Shown here in pieces: positions 35,947 through 48,707 of a stretch of DNA of 64,000 nucleotides. The notes beneath the pieces were generated by a model. The model was not told where the DNA came from. It made no database searches and saw only the letters and a list, made by a program, of their open reading frames with translations. The stretch's first letter is position 1. Every line of letters begins with the position of its first letter. Origin of the DNA: Citrus sinensis (taxonomy: Eukaryota > Streptophyta > Magnoliopsida > Sapindales > Rutaceae). Location of the stretch: NCBI RefSeq assembly GCF_022201045.2, contig NC_068560.1:35117001-35181000 (forward strand), read 5' to 3'. The position numbers were made by a program, and so were the translations under genes.

Positions 35947-37262
35947 AGTTTAGAGGTTTGAATGTAGTAATTTCAGATCTTGAGCGCGTGGTTTGTTTGC
36001 AGTCGATTGCTGCCTTGGCGAACCAGTCCCCTCTTTCTCCCTTTCTCCACTCTCTTCTTTTTAGTTCTCGGTGTCTCTTCTCTTCGTAATTAATTAACTT
36101 CCTCAATTTTATTAATTGGTTTAATTGGGCTGGGCCGAGTTCAAATCATTGTTCATTTCATCCCACCTTTGTGGGCAGGCAGATCCATATAATTCCACAT
36201 ACACAACCCTAGAAAATGCAATTGACCCGATAAGCTTTTTATTTTCCCTTAAATTTGTGTCTATATTTTAATATTTTTATGAAGTCACACAGTTAGTTAT
36301 AATTACCCCCAATAATCACATAATATAACATCTATTTTCATTAATATTTTATTTTATTTTATTTATTATTGTGTTGCCTTTACCAGCCAATTTTAGGTTT
36401 TGCTTCTAGTCTCATTCAATACCATACTACTGCTCTTTAGTATAAATGCAATATTAAAATACATGTTTATGTGAGGAGACATTCAAGCCCCTTTTGTATG
36501 TGCGCATATGTTGATGAATTTTGTTTTCAAATATTTGGAAATAATTTTGCCATAATAGTCGTATCTAAATTAACATATATACTCTAAGATCAGCATGTTG
36601 AAACCAATCTAAGAAAGAAATGTGTAAAATGAGAGTACATATCACTAGATCGATGTCAAATCAGGATTTGGATTCTCTTATTATTTAATATCATCTTGAG
36701 CAAAAATACATATAGGTGATTGGTAGTTAATAAAAAAAAAAAGTTAAATCATACTCATACACTATCACTTAAAGACACGTGGCACAAGATCTTTAAAATC
36801 TCATGAGAGCTCAGATCAGGAGATAATTTATATCCGTCAAACCAACCTCTTAAAATTCATGCACCTCACAAATAAATTCAACGGTAAATACCAAAACAAT
36901 CTGACTCTGCAATCATACACAAACGCAGTAGATGACTAGAACGAAACATTTAGCAAGACCTTGGATTAACAAGTGTATAGAATCAAATAATCTCATCAGG
37001 TCGATGGAGCTGATCTTGTCATTGGGTGAAGGGTAAGAATTAATAAAAACGCTATTGAAGTGAATAATAATAATAATAATAGAGAACGAGAGATGTTAAA
37101 TCGCAAGACATAATCATCAACTTCATAAATATATATATGCCAATATTCTTCGGTAGCAGAAACTTGATGCATGCCAAAGTCCAAAATTATTTGATAAAAA
37201 CTACACAAATAATGAATGTGTTAGAGCTAGAATAAGATTAAAATTACAGGCCTATAAATAAA
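35947..37262. other. Intergenic region between TMEM18-like and the GRAS gene
   Basis: Promoter side of TMEM18-like on the left (CT-rich leader near 36030-36060) and 3' side of the GRAS gene on the right. AT-rich with an ATA repeat near 37065-37081. No gene seen. Confidence 0.5.
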
Positions 37263-38702
37263 TCATACACAGTGCCATGCAGAGGCTGTAAGCAAACACC
37301 TATCCTGCCACCCTAATGAAATAGCCTTCCCATCATCTCTTTCGAAAACTTTAAACCCGTTATTATTATTCTCCTCATCAAATTGAAGTGGGCAATAATG
37401 GGTTCTAATTTTCAGCAAAAGCTTTGCTTGAATCAAAGATTTTGAACTCATTTTAATCCCACCAAATCCATGGCTCTCCATTCTTGCTTTCCATGTCTCC
37501 ATCCTCTCATATCTCGGATAATAATTATCATATTTCCCATTATCTGATTCGTCACAGTTGAGCATGCTTTTGATCTCTTTCCCCAAATAATTCTTCTCAA
37601 TACTTAATCTCTTGTTGCTCTCTTGTGGAAGACAATCATCTAATGAATCGAACATGGCTGCAAAATAATGTAATGACTCCATGAATCTTGATAAGAAGTT
37701 CCTAGGGCTTCTGCTTCCTTCTTGCTCCACCAAGGTTACAATAGTGGGTTTGATTGAACGTACTAAGTTTAACGTGTCAGATATTTTCAAATAAATTTTC
37801 AAAGTGTTTAAATGAAAAACCAAGTTCGCAGCAACCGTTTCATGTTTCTTTTTCCTGATGTTAACAAGTCTAGACCCTCTAATCAACCCTTGAAATTCAA
37901 ACACAAGATTGCGAAAACTCTTGGAAAAACTTACTAATCTGTTCTCAGTTTCTTGCAACTCTTCAATACTCCTTCCGAATCCTGTGATCCGAAACGATAT
38001 TCGGTTGCCATTGGTGGCCTTTTCGGATAAAGATTGTATTAGAGAAGGCCACTGGAAGCCATATGACACATCAAAATCAATTACATGCAATGCACGGTTG
38101 TTATTCTCTATCTGCTCTTCGAAGGCTTCGAGTATGGCTTGGTTTGCGGTGAAATGAGCGAGTTGAAAGTAAGGGGACACCCTGTAGAGATCAGTAAAGG
38201 CCAAGAACTCTTCTTCTTCGGTTGGCTGTTTCGTGATCATCTCATAAAAAGGAGACCGCCTTGTAAGAAGCCTCGCGGCAAGGCCATCAGCAAAATGAGC
38301 AACCACCCTCTGGACTGAGTCACCAGTTAAGGAGACGGTTTGGTAGAGCTCCGTGAGATTCTCCAGGGCTAGTGAGACGTTGTTCTCATCGGCCGCGGTG
38401 GCTGTAATGAGGAGCAAATGGATCAAATGAAGGCCTTTATTATTGTTATTACCATCTTCATCAACGACTCCTTTTCTTTTGTGATCAAGCTTGAGCATTT
38501 GTTCTCTCATTTGAAGGAGCCTGAAAATTTTGCCTTCACTAACGCAGCAGCCTTCATGATGATACGGGCTAATATTCGAAGAGTTGAGAGAAACCCTAGT
38601 GATTCTCTTCCTCTTTCTTTGTTTGTCAACACTACAGGAATCTGATGCAACAATGGCTAGTCTAAGAGCGAGAAACTCTTCTTCTTCTTCTGTATCTTCC
38701 AT
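37263..38702 (-). CDS. GRAS transcription factor, RAD1/NSP2-like
   Basis: Intronless, 479 residues. GRAS proteins are plant nuclear regulators. The N-terminus is short and acidic (MEDTEEEEEFLALRLAI) with a basic cluster (KQRKRKR) and no DELLA motif. The GRAS domain spans about 95-479. It has the first leucine-rich region (LHLIHLLLITATAA onward), the VHIID-type motif (ALHVIDFDVSYGFQWPSLIQ, about 210-230), a second leucine-rich region, the PFYRE-like segment (SRSPRNFLSRFMESLHYFAA), and the SAW end (ISLGWQDRCLLTASAWHCV). The VHIID neighbourhood and the FLAFTDLYRVSPYFQLAHFT block look to me like the RAD1 group, close to NSP2, linked to arbuscular mycorrhiza in legumes. That assignment is from memory; the GRAS call itself is secure. 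I do not recall an Arabidopsis gene in the matching position. Confidence 0.85.
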   Translation of the reverse strand: MEDTEEEEEFLALRLAIVASDSCSVDKQRKRKRITRVSLNSSNISPYHHEGCCVSEGKIFRLLQMREQMLKLDHKRKGVVDEDGNNNNKGLHLIHLLLITATAADENNVSLALENLTELYQTVSLTGDSVQRVVAHFADGLAARLLTRRSPFYEMITKQPTEEEEFLAFTDLYRVSPYFQLAHFTANQAILEAFEEQIENNNRALHVIDFDVSYGFQWPSLIQSLSEKATNGNRISFRITGFGRSIEELQETENRLVSFSKSFRNLVFEFQGLIRGSRLVNIRKKKHETVAANLVFHLNTLKIYLKISDTLNLVRSIKPTIVTLVEQEGSRSPRNFLSRFMESLHYFAAMFDSLDDCLPQESNKRLSIEKNYLGKEIKSMLNCDESDNGKYDNYYPRYERMETWKARMESHGFGGIKMSSKSLIQAKLLLKIRTHYCPLQFDEENNNNGFKVFERDDGKAISLGWQDRCLLTASAWHCV

Positions 38703-41700
38703 TTGAGAGAGCGAGAGAGATAAGAGTAAAGGTGTAGCTAATTTAGGGCATGAATGAAAGTTGTGAAAGTCAAGATCATGGTTTCGGCCTTTTATGGGAG
38801 GGAAGCGGCATGGAATAATTCATAGAAATTCCTTTGTGTCACTACATGGGAATAGAACCAAAAAGCATGCAAGGAGAGGGGATATTTTTTTTTAAAAAAA
38901 AAGCATATGATATATTCTTTTTGTCATCAGGCTATGGATATAAATATGCTCCTAAATTTTGAGTAATTGGATTTTTAAGCAATTTTCTTTAGCTGAACAC
39001 CGAATTCGAGTATAAAACATAATTAGTAAGTAACATTAATAATTAATAAAAGGTGTTGAAGATATAGTATATGAACCAATCAGATAGTTTTACTTGTAAA
39101 CAATATTCATCTCAAACTAGGACTAATTACATTCATAATCCTCCATGGTTCAGTCTCTTGAGTATTATATGTTAGACATGAATGATAGATCGTGAATATT
39201 AATTAATGTTGGGTTGTTAATTAGCTAATAATAAATGCTGATTATTGAACTCTTTTATAGAAAAGTGAGACAATGAAGAAGGGTATATTTTGGTTCTAAA
39301 GAATCAGTGTCTTAGTTCAAGAAAGCGTATTAGATGTTTTCAATTATAAATAAGGTATATATGGAAGCTTTTGATAGAGGTTGCCTTGGTAGTTCGGAAG
39401 GCTTGAAAAATGCCATGTGAAGTCGACCAAAACAACAGTGGGGAAAATGGAATCCAACCTACCGTCCCGTAACTTGTCTTTTTTTCTCTTCTTCTAGATG
39501 CCTTAACAATCACTGCTTTAATTAATTATTCATTTTTCTTCTTAATTTCCTGCCTAAAGTCTTGTCTTGGTAATTTTATTCAATCCATCGCTATACCTTG
39601 ACTGTGAATAGATTAATGTCACATTTGTTTAATTTAATTTCTAATTAATATATTACTCCCTTTCGGATGTTTGCATTTCATGAAGTTAAAACTGATTATA
39701 TTGGTCTAATTTGTCTGCACTAAATTAAAATTAATATAATGATGAATTGATAAGTGTATTAGTTCATCATACATACAACCCATGTATTTTGATACATGCT
39801 TATAAACCACTGACGCCCAAAAATTAACATACTTTCTAAATCTTATTGAACTGTTGTATAGAAAACGAAGACATTTTTAGCTGTTGCTAGAAAATACCCT
39901 TTCTAACTTTGATTCATTAAAGTTTGAGTTTAATTCCAAAGATAAATATCTCATAACAACTGGATTTTTATTTTACTATTTTAGGGCAATGCTGAATATA
40001 ACTAGAAAAGTAAAAACAAGAATTATTGAAACTTGAGTTTGCATATCTGGAATGGTCGACCGCTGTGGTTTGTACAAGGAGACTAGCTTTCTAAGAAGAA
40101 ATTTCGGCTGATACTGTTGTATTATTCGAATAAGAGCCGTCGACGCTTTAATTAATGAAGATTCTTTGATAGCCTAAAAAACTTGATTAATATTCAATAA
40201 TATAGTAATTGTTTTTATGCAAAGGAAGTTGTTTTGTTATGTAATTATCTGATATCATAACACCTCATTAATTTTCGGCAGATGTCTTGAAAACAGATTC
40301 TTAATATAATCATAAAAAAATAAAGTCAATATTAAAATTATATATTCTTTTATTAGTTTAGTATACAAAACAATACAAAATGGCAGGCCTATGCTTTCTA
40401 CTTTTGGGCGAAAACCTAAATTATTATGATTATGATTATTATTATTATTATTATTATATCTTTGTTCATTCCATTGCATTGGTTAATCTCTTACAAAGCG
40501 ATTTTATGTGATTAATTTTTTACATACTAAAGGTTAGTTAACGATATTGATATATGAATTAATGTATTTTCAATTAATGCACGATATTCCCACTACCTCC
40601 AACGTACTGCTCAATTTGCCATTTAAATGTTGAAACATTAATTAATCTAATCAATATGGCTTCTTGTTTTTGGCTTTATTATCGTATGCGTAATCTATAT
40701 GCAATGTTAATTAAAGTTGAAAAAGCTGCCGATGGAATAATCAGAGATCATGTTGCTTCGTAATGAATGTTTGAACGAGTCCCGTTGAGAAAATCATCGT
40801 CAATAATGTTTACATAAGAAATAGATCAAGCGTCCTAATGGCAATGGGGATTAGGTTTTCATTTGTTATTCATTTAAGTCATGGTTATAATGAATGATAT
40901 CATACTTGATCACCTAATTGATTTGCACATCCATAGAGATAAGTATGATACAAGCGGATTACATTGATACATTTGTAGTCCTTTTCTTCTGTTTCCTTAG
41001 AATAGAGCTATACAGCACATCAATTAACGTTTTAATCTAATACCCATAGGACAGATAAAAATTTATTGTTAATTAATTTACAAGTAGGTAGACCCAAAGA
41101 CCAAAGTTAATTTAATCAAAATATGAAACTATCAAGTTTCACCTAAGAAGTAGAATTAATTATGACATATCCCCAAGGACTTTAAAAGTTTGACATACTG
41201 CCCCCAAAGTGCATGCCATTACTGTCGCATTTTGCCTCCCTCCCTTAGATTCGAAACTTGATAAGTTAAACACATAAGCTAAAGTTCCAAAGTATAAAAC
41301 TTAAAACCTATATTAAGATTTGTTGTGTTGTCACAAAATTCTTGCTTACAACGAGAATGTCAATTAAACTGTTTTACCGGGCACTTTTATTAATAGTTGG
41401 CAATAGGCGACGCTGCTCATCTACTACTATGAGAGCTTGACATATGGTAAGTTTTGGGACGTCTGGTCGAATTACAAATGTCCTACAAAAGATACCCTAA
41501 ACTTACAATAAATGCAAATAGTTTTTGATTTGTTCAACTTTAATTTTACGTACGTTCATTTTTCTTGTAGATTTTTGTGCACCACTAATTTTCACGTTAG
41601 TCGCGTATATTTTTTGGGTTTTTTTACTTTAAAAACGAATCATTCAAAATGCAGAAAAAAAATGATAATAATGGTAGTTCATTTGGCTGAAGAAAAAGTT

Positions 41701-43063
41701 GTTGTAATTGATGCTAGTTAATTTGTTGTTTTGTAATACTTGAAGTCAAAGATTAGTTATAGATTTTGACCTTTGTGTAATTGCTTCATTAATTTTGACC
41801 TTTGTGTCTCCCTTTCATTCGATTCATTTTATCATCATCATAATTAATTTTTTTCCTTTATTTTGTGTGGATTATATCATAATTTGTTCATAATAAGATA
41901 TTATCTCATCCTTTTTTTAGGAGTTAATTAAATTCCAAACTACTCATCATGGAAGCTCAAATGATTTCGCTTAATGCTCGTTGAGCTGACAAGGGTTCAT
42001 CAATACAGTAATTATAAGGATATTTATTTTCTAGTTTGTACACTTTTTTCAAGTTTTTTATTCACTATTCACATAATCGTTAATGAATGATCACCACCAA
42101 TAGATATATTCATTACCACCAATAGATAATACGAGATTAGTGTATTAACCAAAGTTATAATTACGAATTAATCAAGTGTAATGTTTATTGATAAAGGCTG
42201 AGACCGCAATGTTATACCCATTTGGCTTTAGTTTTGTTTTGATTTCCCCCCCAAAAAAAGATAATAAAGTCCATCAATTATCTTTGAAAAAGACAAACAT
42301 TGTGCAAATGTTAAGAGAGGAAAGTTCTATTCTCCAACATGATACGTCTCTCCGTGGTTTTGATTCCTTATAATGAAATTGCAAAGGTCATTTTCTTACC
42401 AAATATCCACGTCCTTTGCCTAAACATTACAATTTTTATTTTTTGTAAGATATGATTACGAAGTGTATGAGTCATTCTTTCGTATGCAAAATTCATTTGC
42501 ATTTTCTTAACGCCATTTTGTCTTTCACATTGCCGCCCAAGGAGTTTATTTAGCTGGACGGTTTCGGCCTTTCGGGAAAAAGTGTTTAAATATACAATTG
42601 ATTGACGACAATATCATATGGCCCTATCAGTCAATTCATAATTTCAACACCATTCACAAAGCAAAATTAATTCATAACTTCAACACCAGTCGTGATGCAT
42701 AATAGAATCTCACACCACATATGTTGTTGCTCGGCCTGTATAGCAGGTGAAAGCAGAAAGTTTGAACTGCAAAAAGAAGCAGCTTCTGTCTAGAGTGCTT
42801 TGTGTATTCAATCACCATTTATCTACCATTGGTTTATATATTTGAAAGTTGAAATTCCATTCAAATGCACGGTTTCATAATCTAAAAATTCAAATAGGTC
42901 TTAAAATCATGAACTAAAAACTAAATTGAATTCTCATATTGTTTAACGATGCAATTGACTTAATTCTAAATTAAGATCATAGCCTTAGCTAGCTAATAGC
43001 TACACATACATATACAACATACAACAATGCTTTTATGAGCATGGAATGGGATTGTCTGATTGA
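38703..43063. other. 4.4-kb AT-rich intergenic region
   Basis: Left side is the promoter of the GRAS gene. The rest shows only small things: an ATT/ATG microsatellite at 40421-40457, a twice-repeated TTTTGACCTTTGTGT near 41764-41808 containing W-box cores (TTGACC), and a twice-repeated AATTCATAA(T/C)TTCAACACCA near 42635-42690. No gene or recognisable transposon ends found. Confidence 0.5.
40421..40457. repeat. ATT/ATG microsatellite
   Basis: Interrupted trinucleotide run (TTATTATGATTATGATT then pure ATT units), in the intergenic region upstream of the GRAS gene. Confidence 0.8.
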
Positions 43064-46000
43064 TTACCTTTTTGTCAAAGTTGCAGATAAGACATTTTTG
43101 TGCTTCTTTCCAAATATAAACCGAAGGGCTGAGCCAACCAATGGCCATGTTGTTATAATAGCAACATAAGCAAGCAGCCACATGGACCTTTTATTCCTCT
43201 GAGACAGCTGGTTCAAGCAACTTGTAACAGAAGCAGTTAAGTTGCGCAATTCGGTGTCGGGAGTGTTTGCAGGTGGTTCACAGGTTCTATCAGTGTTGGG
43301 CACAGCATCAGATTTGGCTCCTGTGAGCTGCTCATCTTGTTCAGTATCCAGTACCATTTCACTGTTTGTTTGATGGTCTCCTACAATGCTGTTTCTTGTT
43401 TGCTCGTTGCCAACCGCAGCCACCATTCCATCTTCCGAGACATTTAGATAAGGACCCTGATCTATTGAAGATTCCATTGATAAATGAAGGCCTGGTTCCT
43501 GAACCTACACAAAAGGAAAAATGAACACTATCATACAGCATAAACAAAACATAAATTGCATTAAGTGGAACAAAAAAGAACTCGTTCAGCATATCTCAGA
43601 TTTTCGATAACAGGTTATATTTTGTATCGATCCTAAGAAACCTCAGGGTAACAGACACTAATTGCACCTTTTTTCGAACATGCATATATGGACTACTGTG
43701 GAGAACACCAAGATACTCATTAACAGCCCTAACCCACCTGCATGGAGAACGGAATACAAAAATAAGTAAAGGGTTTCATTTGAAATTTGTCTTTGGCTTA
43801 TGGAAGACTGACACATTGGCGAGAGCCATGAAAAACATTAATGCAACAACATTCAAAACGTTTGATAACATGAAGAGTGAAGTACCACATGCCAGCAGCA
43901 GTTAGTCCTTCAAAGAATGCTAGATGTCCTCCGTGCCAAGTGGTAGCCAACACAACATTTTTATTTGCCCTGTTAAAGAAAAACGATATCAAAAGGCACA
44001 TAAAATGATGTAAAAATAGAGACAATGGCATGTATCGAGCAGTTTGACCTGCATTCATCCCAAGGAATTGCTTCTACAGTACAGACAGGATCATCAAGAG
44101 AACTGATACAGAGTAGTGGTATTGACACATTCCCAACATATGTAGAACTGCTACAATTTCTATAGTATGTATCCACAGTCTGAGGAAACAACATTACATT
44201 TCTGATGAATCAGGAAAGAAAAGGAATTTAGAGAAAAGAGATGAAATGCCAGGTAATTAGTACCTCAAATTTCCCAACAAGGCAGGTAGCATGGCTGTCA
44301 AAATCTCGTATGGAACGTGACTTATATGAAGCACAATGGGAACAAACAGCATTAGTTGGCAGGAAGAGCAACAAGCACAACAACCATATGAACTATCAGA
44401 ACACTACGTAATCAAAAGCTTCAAGTATAGATAACTCCAGATCGACTACACAATTTTAACAAAAAAACAGTTCGATGCGACTTAAAATACCTATTAAACC
44501 AATTAGGCTAGCCATAACGGCCTGAGTCTTTTATCTATGCATAGTATACATGTTTGCTCTAACAAATGACTTCAGTCCTGACAATTATGGAAGCCTATAA
44601 GAAAAAACCAAAGTCCTCTCTTGCTATATGAGGAAACAAGACGCAAGTTCTGTGGTAAAGAACAAATAAATAGGACGCCCAAGCAGCATGTAGAAATCAG
44701 TGACAAACAAAAATTTCTCAATTTATAGATTATGTTCGCAATTAAATAGACGCATTCCTTCAACACAGAAGATGATTTAGCCATGGAAAGGAAGCCAACC
44801 TTTTTTATGCCTTCCCAATTTGCAAGGCGAGAATAGCGAGGCTCATGCCTGCAAAGATCATTTTGTATGTTTTCATTTTCAAGTCAAACAAAAGGCATTC
44901 CTGTGAAAGAACAACAAATAAAGAAGGAAAAAAAAGAAACAGGAATTCGTCCCTAAATTTAACATCAATAAACATCATTAAAAAAAAAAAAAAGAGGAGG
45001 GAGAAAAGAGAGAAGTCTGCACATTTTTCTTTTTTCTATTTTCATAAGTGACACTGTGCCAATATATAGTGTTCATACACAATTCTAATTTGGTAGCATG
45101 GACATACAACTGTGCATAATCTTGAAGGCCAATTGTGAGAGCTCTGTCATAAAGTTTTTGTATGAGCCTGCGGCCTATAAACCTGTCGCCAATCTGCAAA
45201 GGATTAATTGGGAGGCCATGGCCTCTAGTAAGCTAATGAATGACAGCCAAACAACTGAAAAATATTATTATGATCATTTATTCAATGTAAATGTGGATGT
45301 TAAGACACTAACCAAAAGGTCCCATGGAGAGCAAATAGCTGCAGCCCCAGCAACAGGAGTCTTCTCTCCCTCCTCACCAAGATATTTTACCTGAAAGATA
45401 AAATTCATAGTAAACAAATATAAATAATACCAAGGTGAAATGATTTATAATCAGATGTCAAAGGAAAAGGTGGGGGCAAATTCTAATGAACATTAAAAAC
45501 TTAAATGAGATTTAAGTAACAAGAGTTGAACCCAAATAACTATTACCAGAATGTTGGCACCAATGCTAGTTCCAATGGCAAACAAAGGAGCCTTGGGATA
45601 CTCATGATGGAGATAGCCAATGACTTCCCTTGCATCTTCTGTCCATCCAGCATTATAAAAGCAATCTGACTGCATTTATTTTTATTGTAATCACCATGTT
45701 AAGCAAACAATTTATTCGTTTTTTAGTATATTTGATTTTAGAAATGGTAAAATGATTGAAACAAGAAATGATAGAATGATTGAATTGTTTCCTTCATAAT
45801 GATTACCCAATGTGATTGGATATACAAGAAGAACACATCATGATAAAAGAAAAGAAAACAATCAAGAACTTACAGTAATTGAAACACCGCCCAATCCTCG
45901 ATGGTTGCTAACAACAACATTCCATCCGCGTTTTGCCGTATTAAAGACAAGATGCCTAATATACTGCAATCCATAAAATGAAAGATGACCATGATGGCCA

Positions 46001-47955
46001 TGATAACGTTACAATGCTTATTTGACAAGAAATTCACTCCACTGATAACAAGTGGAATTAGTGCTCTTAGTTGTCGAAGTGCAAATAAGTCCTTTCTCCA
46101 TCATTAACATTTTTCTCGGTCCTGCAATATGTACAGTGATTTTTTCTATAGATCAGTTCAAGAGGAGATTCAATGTATATCAGGCCCCTCTATATGTTCT
46201 AACCTACTTATTTGCTTTATTTGGTCTAGGTAGATCTTCTATAAAATATTGTCTTGTTCATGGACAATGCAAAAATAGCTTCCTGAGACATTACCAAAAA
46301 TTTTCAATTTGAGAAGATTTCTACACGTCTTTTCATCATAACCAATAATCAATAACATCATGATTTGGTACCTTCATGAAGAGATCAGAAAGATAAAACA
46401 AGACATAAAATCAGACTTACAGAAGCTGCAGAATCACTTGTTAAGCCAGGTATCACAATCGCAATCGGCGTAGTGTCATCTTTAGAAATGAAATTATTTG
46501 CGTGAAAAACATCTCCAGGACCTGCTGAATTATCAAGTATAGCAAGTACTTTATCAATGACAGTATAATTTCCTACAAGAAGAAATGTTGGTAATAACCA
46601 TCAAATGTCATTTCTCCCTTCATCTTAACTAGGAGGGGATTCTGAGATAGGATGGAAATTCTGGCAGAGGGGTGATTCAGAAAAGTTTTAGTTTTTAGCT
46701 TACTTTATCTATCTTCATAGCAGAAGTTTCCACTGTATACTAACCAATATGATATATTTACCGTCAGCACTCACAAGCCAGCCCAAACAAATCAGCCCAC
46801 CCCCATATGAGTGAAACAAGTTATTAATATGAATTAATATGATGTTATTACCAGTAGAACCCATTAGCCAATCCAGAGCAATCATCCCACCATCAGATAA
46901 ACGAAATAGTTGTCTGAGAAGAAAATATACAAGAACATTTGTCAGATTCAAACCCCAGCCAACAATCAAAATGCAAACACACAAGAAGGGATTACCATCA
47001 GTTATTCTAAACATTTAGCAAATACTTCTGCAAATTCACCAGTACATAATTATGGGTAAATTTTACACATTGTACACCAGATAGGAAGGAACTATTTCCA
47101 GTAGCAAGTGACAAAGAAAAAGGAAATAAATCAAGTCCCTGCATTCCACTCATGTGAAACAGGAAAAAAAACAAACAAAAAAAACACGTAGATGCCGACT
47201 GGAGCTCCCACTAATTTAGACGACACTGAAATGTGATATAATACATTTCAGATTCCAATTATATGTACAGAGCAAGAATGTTCTAACTCAATTAATAAAG
47301 ATACACAAAGTAATATTAATATTAAACTCACAGATTCATTCTCTCCAAAGTTATTACCATGACTTCAAATAGAGCTGCTATTGCTATTTTTTCTCAAAAA
47401 TTTATTGTAATAAACACAAAATTGAATGAGATATAAGAAGAAAAAAATCAAAATCAACCTAAAAGTAAAGTAATGACCTTCTGTAGCTGAAACATGGAGG
47501 CCTTCCAAAGAAATGCAGGAAAGCAGTCTGAATATGAGGACTTGAAAGCCACGGCGTCACCAAATACCTGCACGAATTTATCAGAAAGATTTAAATTTGA
47601 TTATTTTAAAAGAGAAAAATTGAATGACGCGTTTTGTTTTGGTTTGGGAATTGGCAGACCTGCCGTGGACAATTTTACACTTGGAAACGACGCCGTCGTA
47701 GATAGGAGAGGAGGAGTTGAAGGTCAAGCGAACGGGAGAACCTCGAAATCCGGAGAAGAGATCTTCGACAAAATGAAACTCCAAGAAATTGTAAATAACA
47801 ATGACGAAGAGAAGTGAAAGAGCCAATACATAATGCGAGATTGGAATCAGACGGAGCGCATTGAACAAGAGCGCGTAAGCATCGCCATTCAGAGAGGATG
47901 ACGAAGAAGAAGAAGATTCTTCAGAGAAACTCATCGATAACAAAACGGCGAGCAT
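43064..47955 (-). CDS. EMB8-like alpha/beta hydrolase with two membrane segments
   Basis: Fourteen exons on the minus strand: 47955-47660, 47567-47478, 46913-46852, 46572-46421, 45963-45874, 45669-45547, 45390-45313, 45193-45108, 44848-44800, 44320-44264, 44179-44049, 43969-43886, 43737-43668 and 43504-43064. All are GT-AG in phase, giving 602 residues. The fold is of the YheT/EMB8/ABHD1-3 group of membrane hydrolases, probably acting on lipid esters. A membrane helix (about 38-60) follows a Ser-rich start. The nucleophile elbow is GTSIGAN; the acid is in SSLDDPV and the histidine in TTWHGGHLAFFEG. The ~147-residue last exon adds a hydrophilic tail and a second helix (MWLLAYVAIITTWPLVGSAL). 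ATG at 47934 is a possible alternative start. A 90-bp tandem duplication lies at exon 3 and its intron. I recall At1g34340 as counterpart. Confidence 0.87.
46762..46851 (-). repeat. Tandem duplicate of hydrolase exon 3 and its donor site
   Basis: The 62-nt exon 3 (46852-46913) plus about 28 nt of following intron is repeated immediately downstream. The second exon copy is 46823-46762. The translations correspond: QLFRLSDGGMIALDWLMGST against NLFHSYGGGLICLGWLVSAD. The copy keeps a donor (GACG|GTAAATA, 46761-46760) in the same phase, but has no acceptor AG in front of it. The frame stays open from exon 3 through the copy, so use of the second donor would add 30 residues in frame. Confidence 0.7.
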
Positions 47956-48666
47956 TTCCTGTTGTTGAGAGCGTCGTTTAGAGATGCTGTGTGCCTTGTG
48001 TGTTTTGTTAGTTGAAGTTTAGTTATGGCGGATCGGTTAGAGAAGGAAAAAGAGAGCAACACGTGGTGATTACATGGCATGTTGTAACGAAGCGGAACGT
48101 TGGCGCGCCACACTGGTCTATTACGACGTAAATCTTATTGAAATTAGAAAAGAAAATAATTGAAAATTAATCTCTTTTTAGTTTGCTCACTAATGATTGA
48201 ACATCGGTTATATAATATTGAGTAGTAGTAAACAAGGTTTTTTTAATCATCATAAATTACATTGATTCAACTCAAAGGAGGCCATTTCTAGGGCCATAAA
48301 CCGGCCTATTGTACTGAGTGCACCCACGCCGGTCACTAGAGTGTCAATTTAGTAAATTACTCCATTGTTCATTTGTTTGTTTATGTCTTATGATCTTATG
48401 GAAAACATACTGTCATACAGTCCTGGATTGCAACTCCATTTTTTTGAATGGGACTGTTAACACCCATCTAATTTTCTTTTCAAACCCCCTTTATGTCGAA
48501 ACCACCTCCTTCTAACTCCTAAAATATCCTTTTCCATACTTTCCCCTTCTCCCTGATTCAAAAAAAAAAAAAAAAAAAATTAATCTCTTCAAAACAAATC
48601 CAACTACAGATTTTTCTTTTTACAAATCTTGAATTATTAAATCATATATATTTAACTCAAAAAAAT

Positions 48667-48671
<5 letters not shown>

Positions 48672-48702
<31 letters not shown>
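48672..48702. repeat. (AT)n microsatellite
   Basis: About fifteen uninterrupted AT units, a likely length-variable marker. Confidence 0.9.
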
Positions 48703-48707
<5 letters not shown>

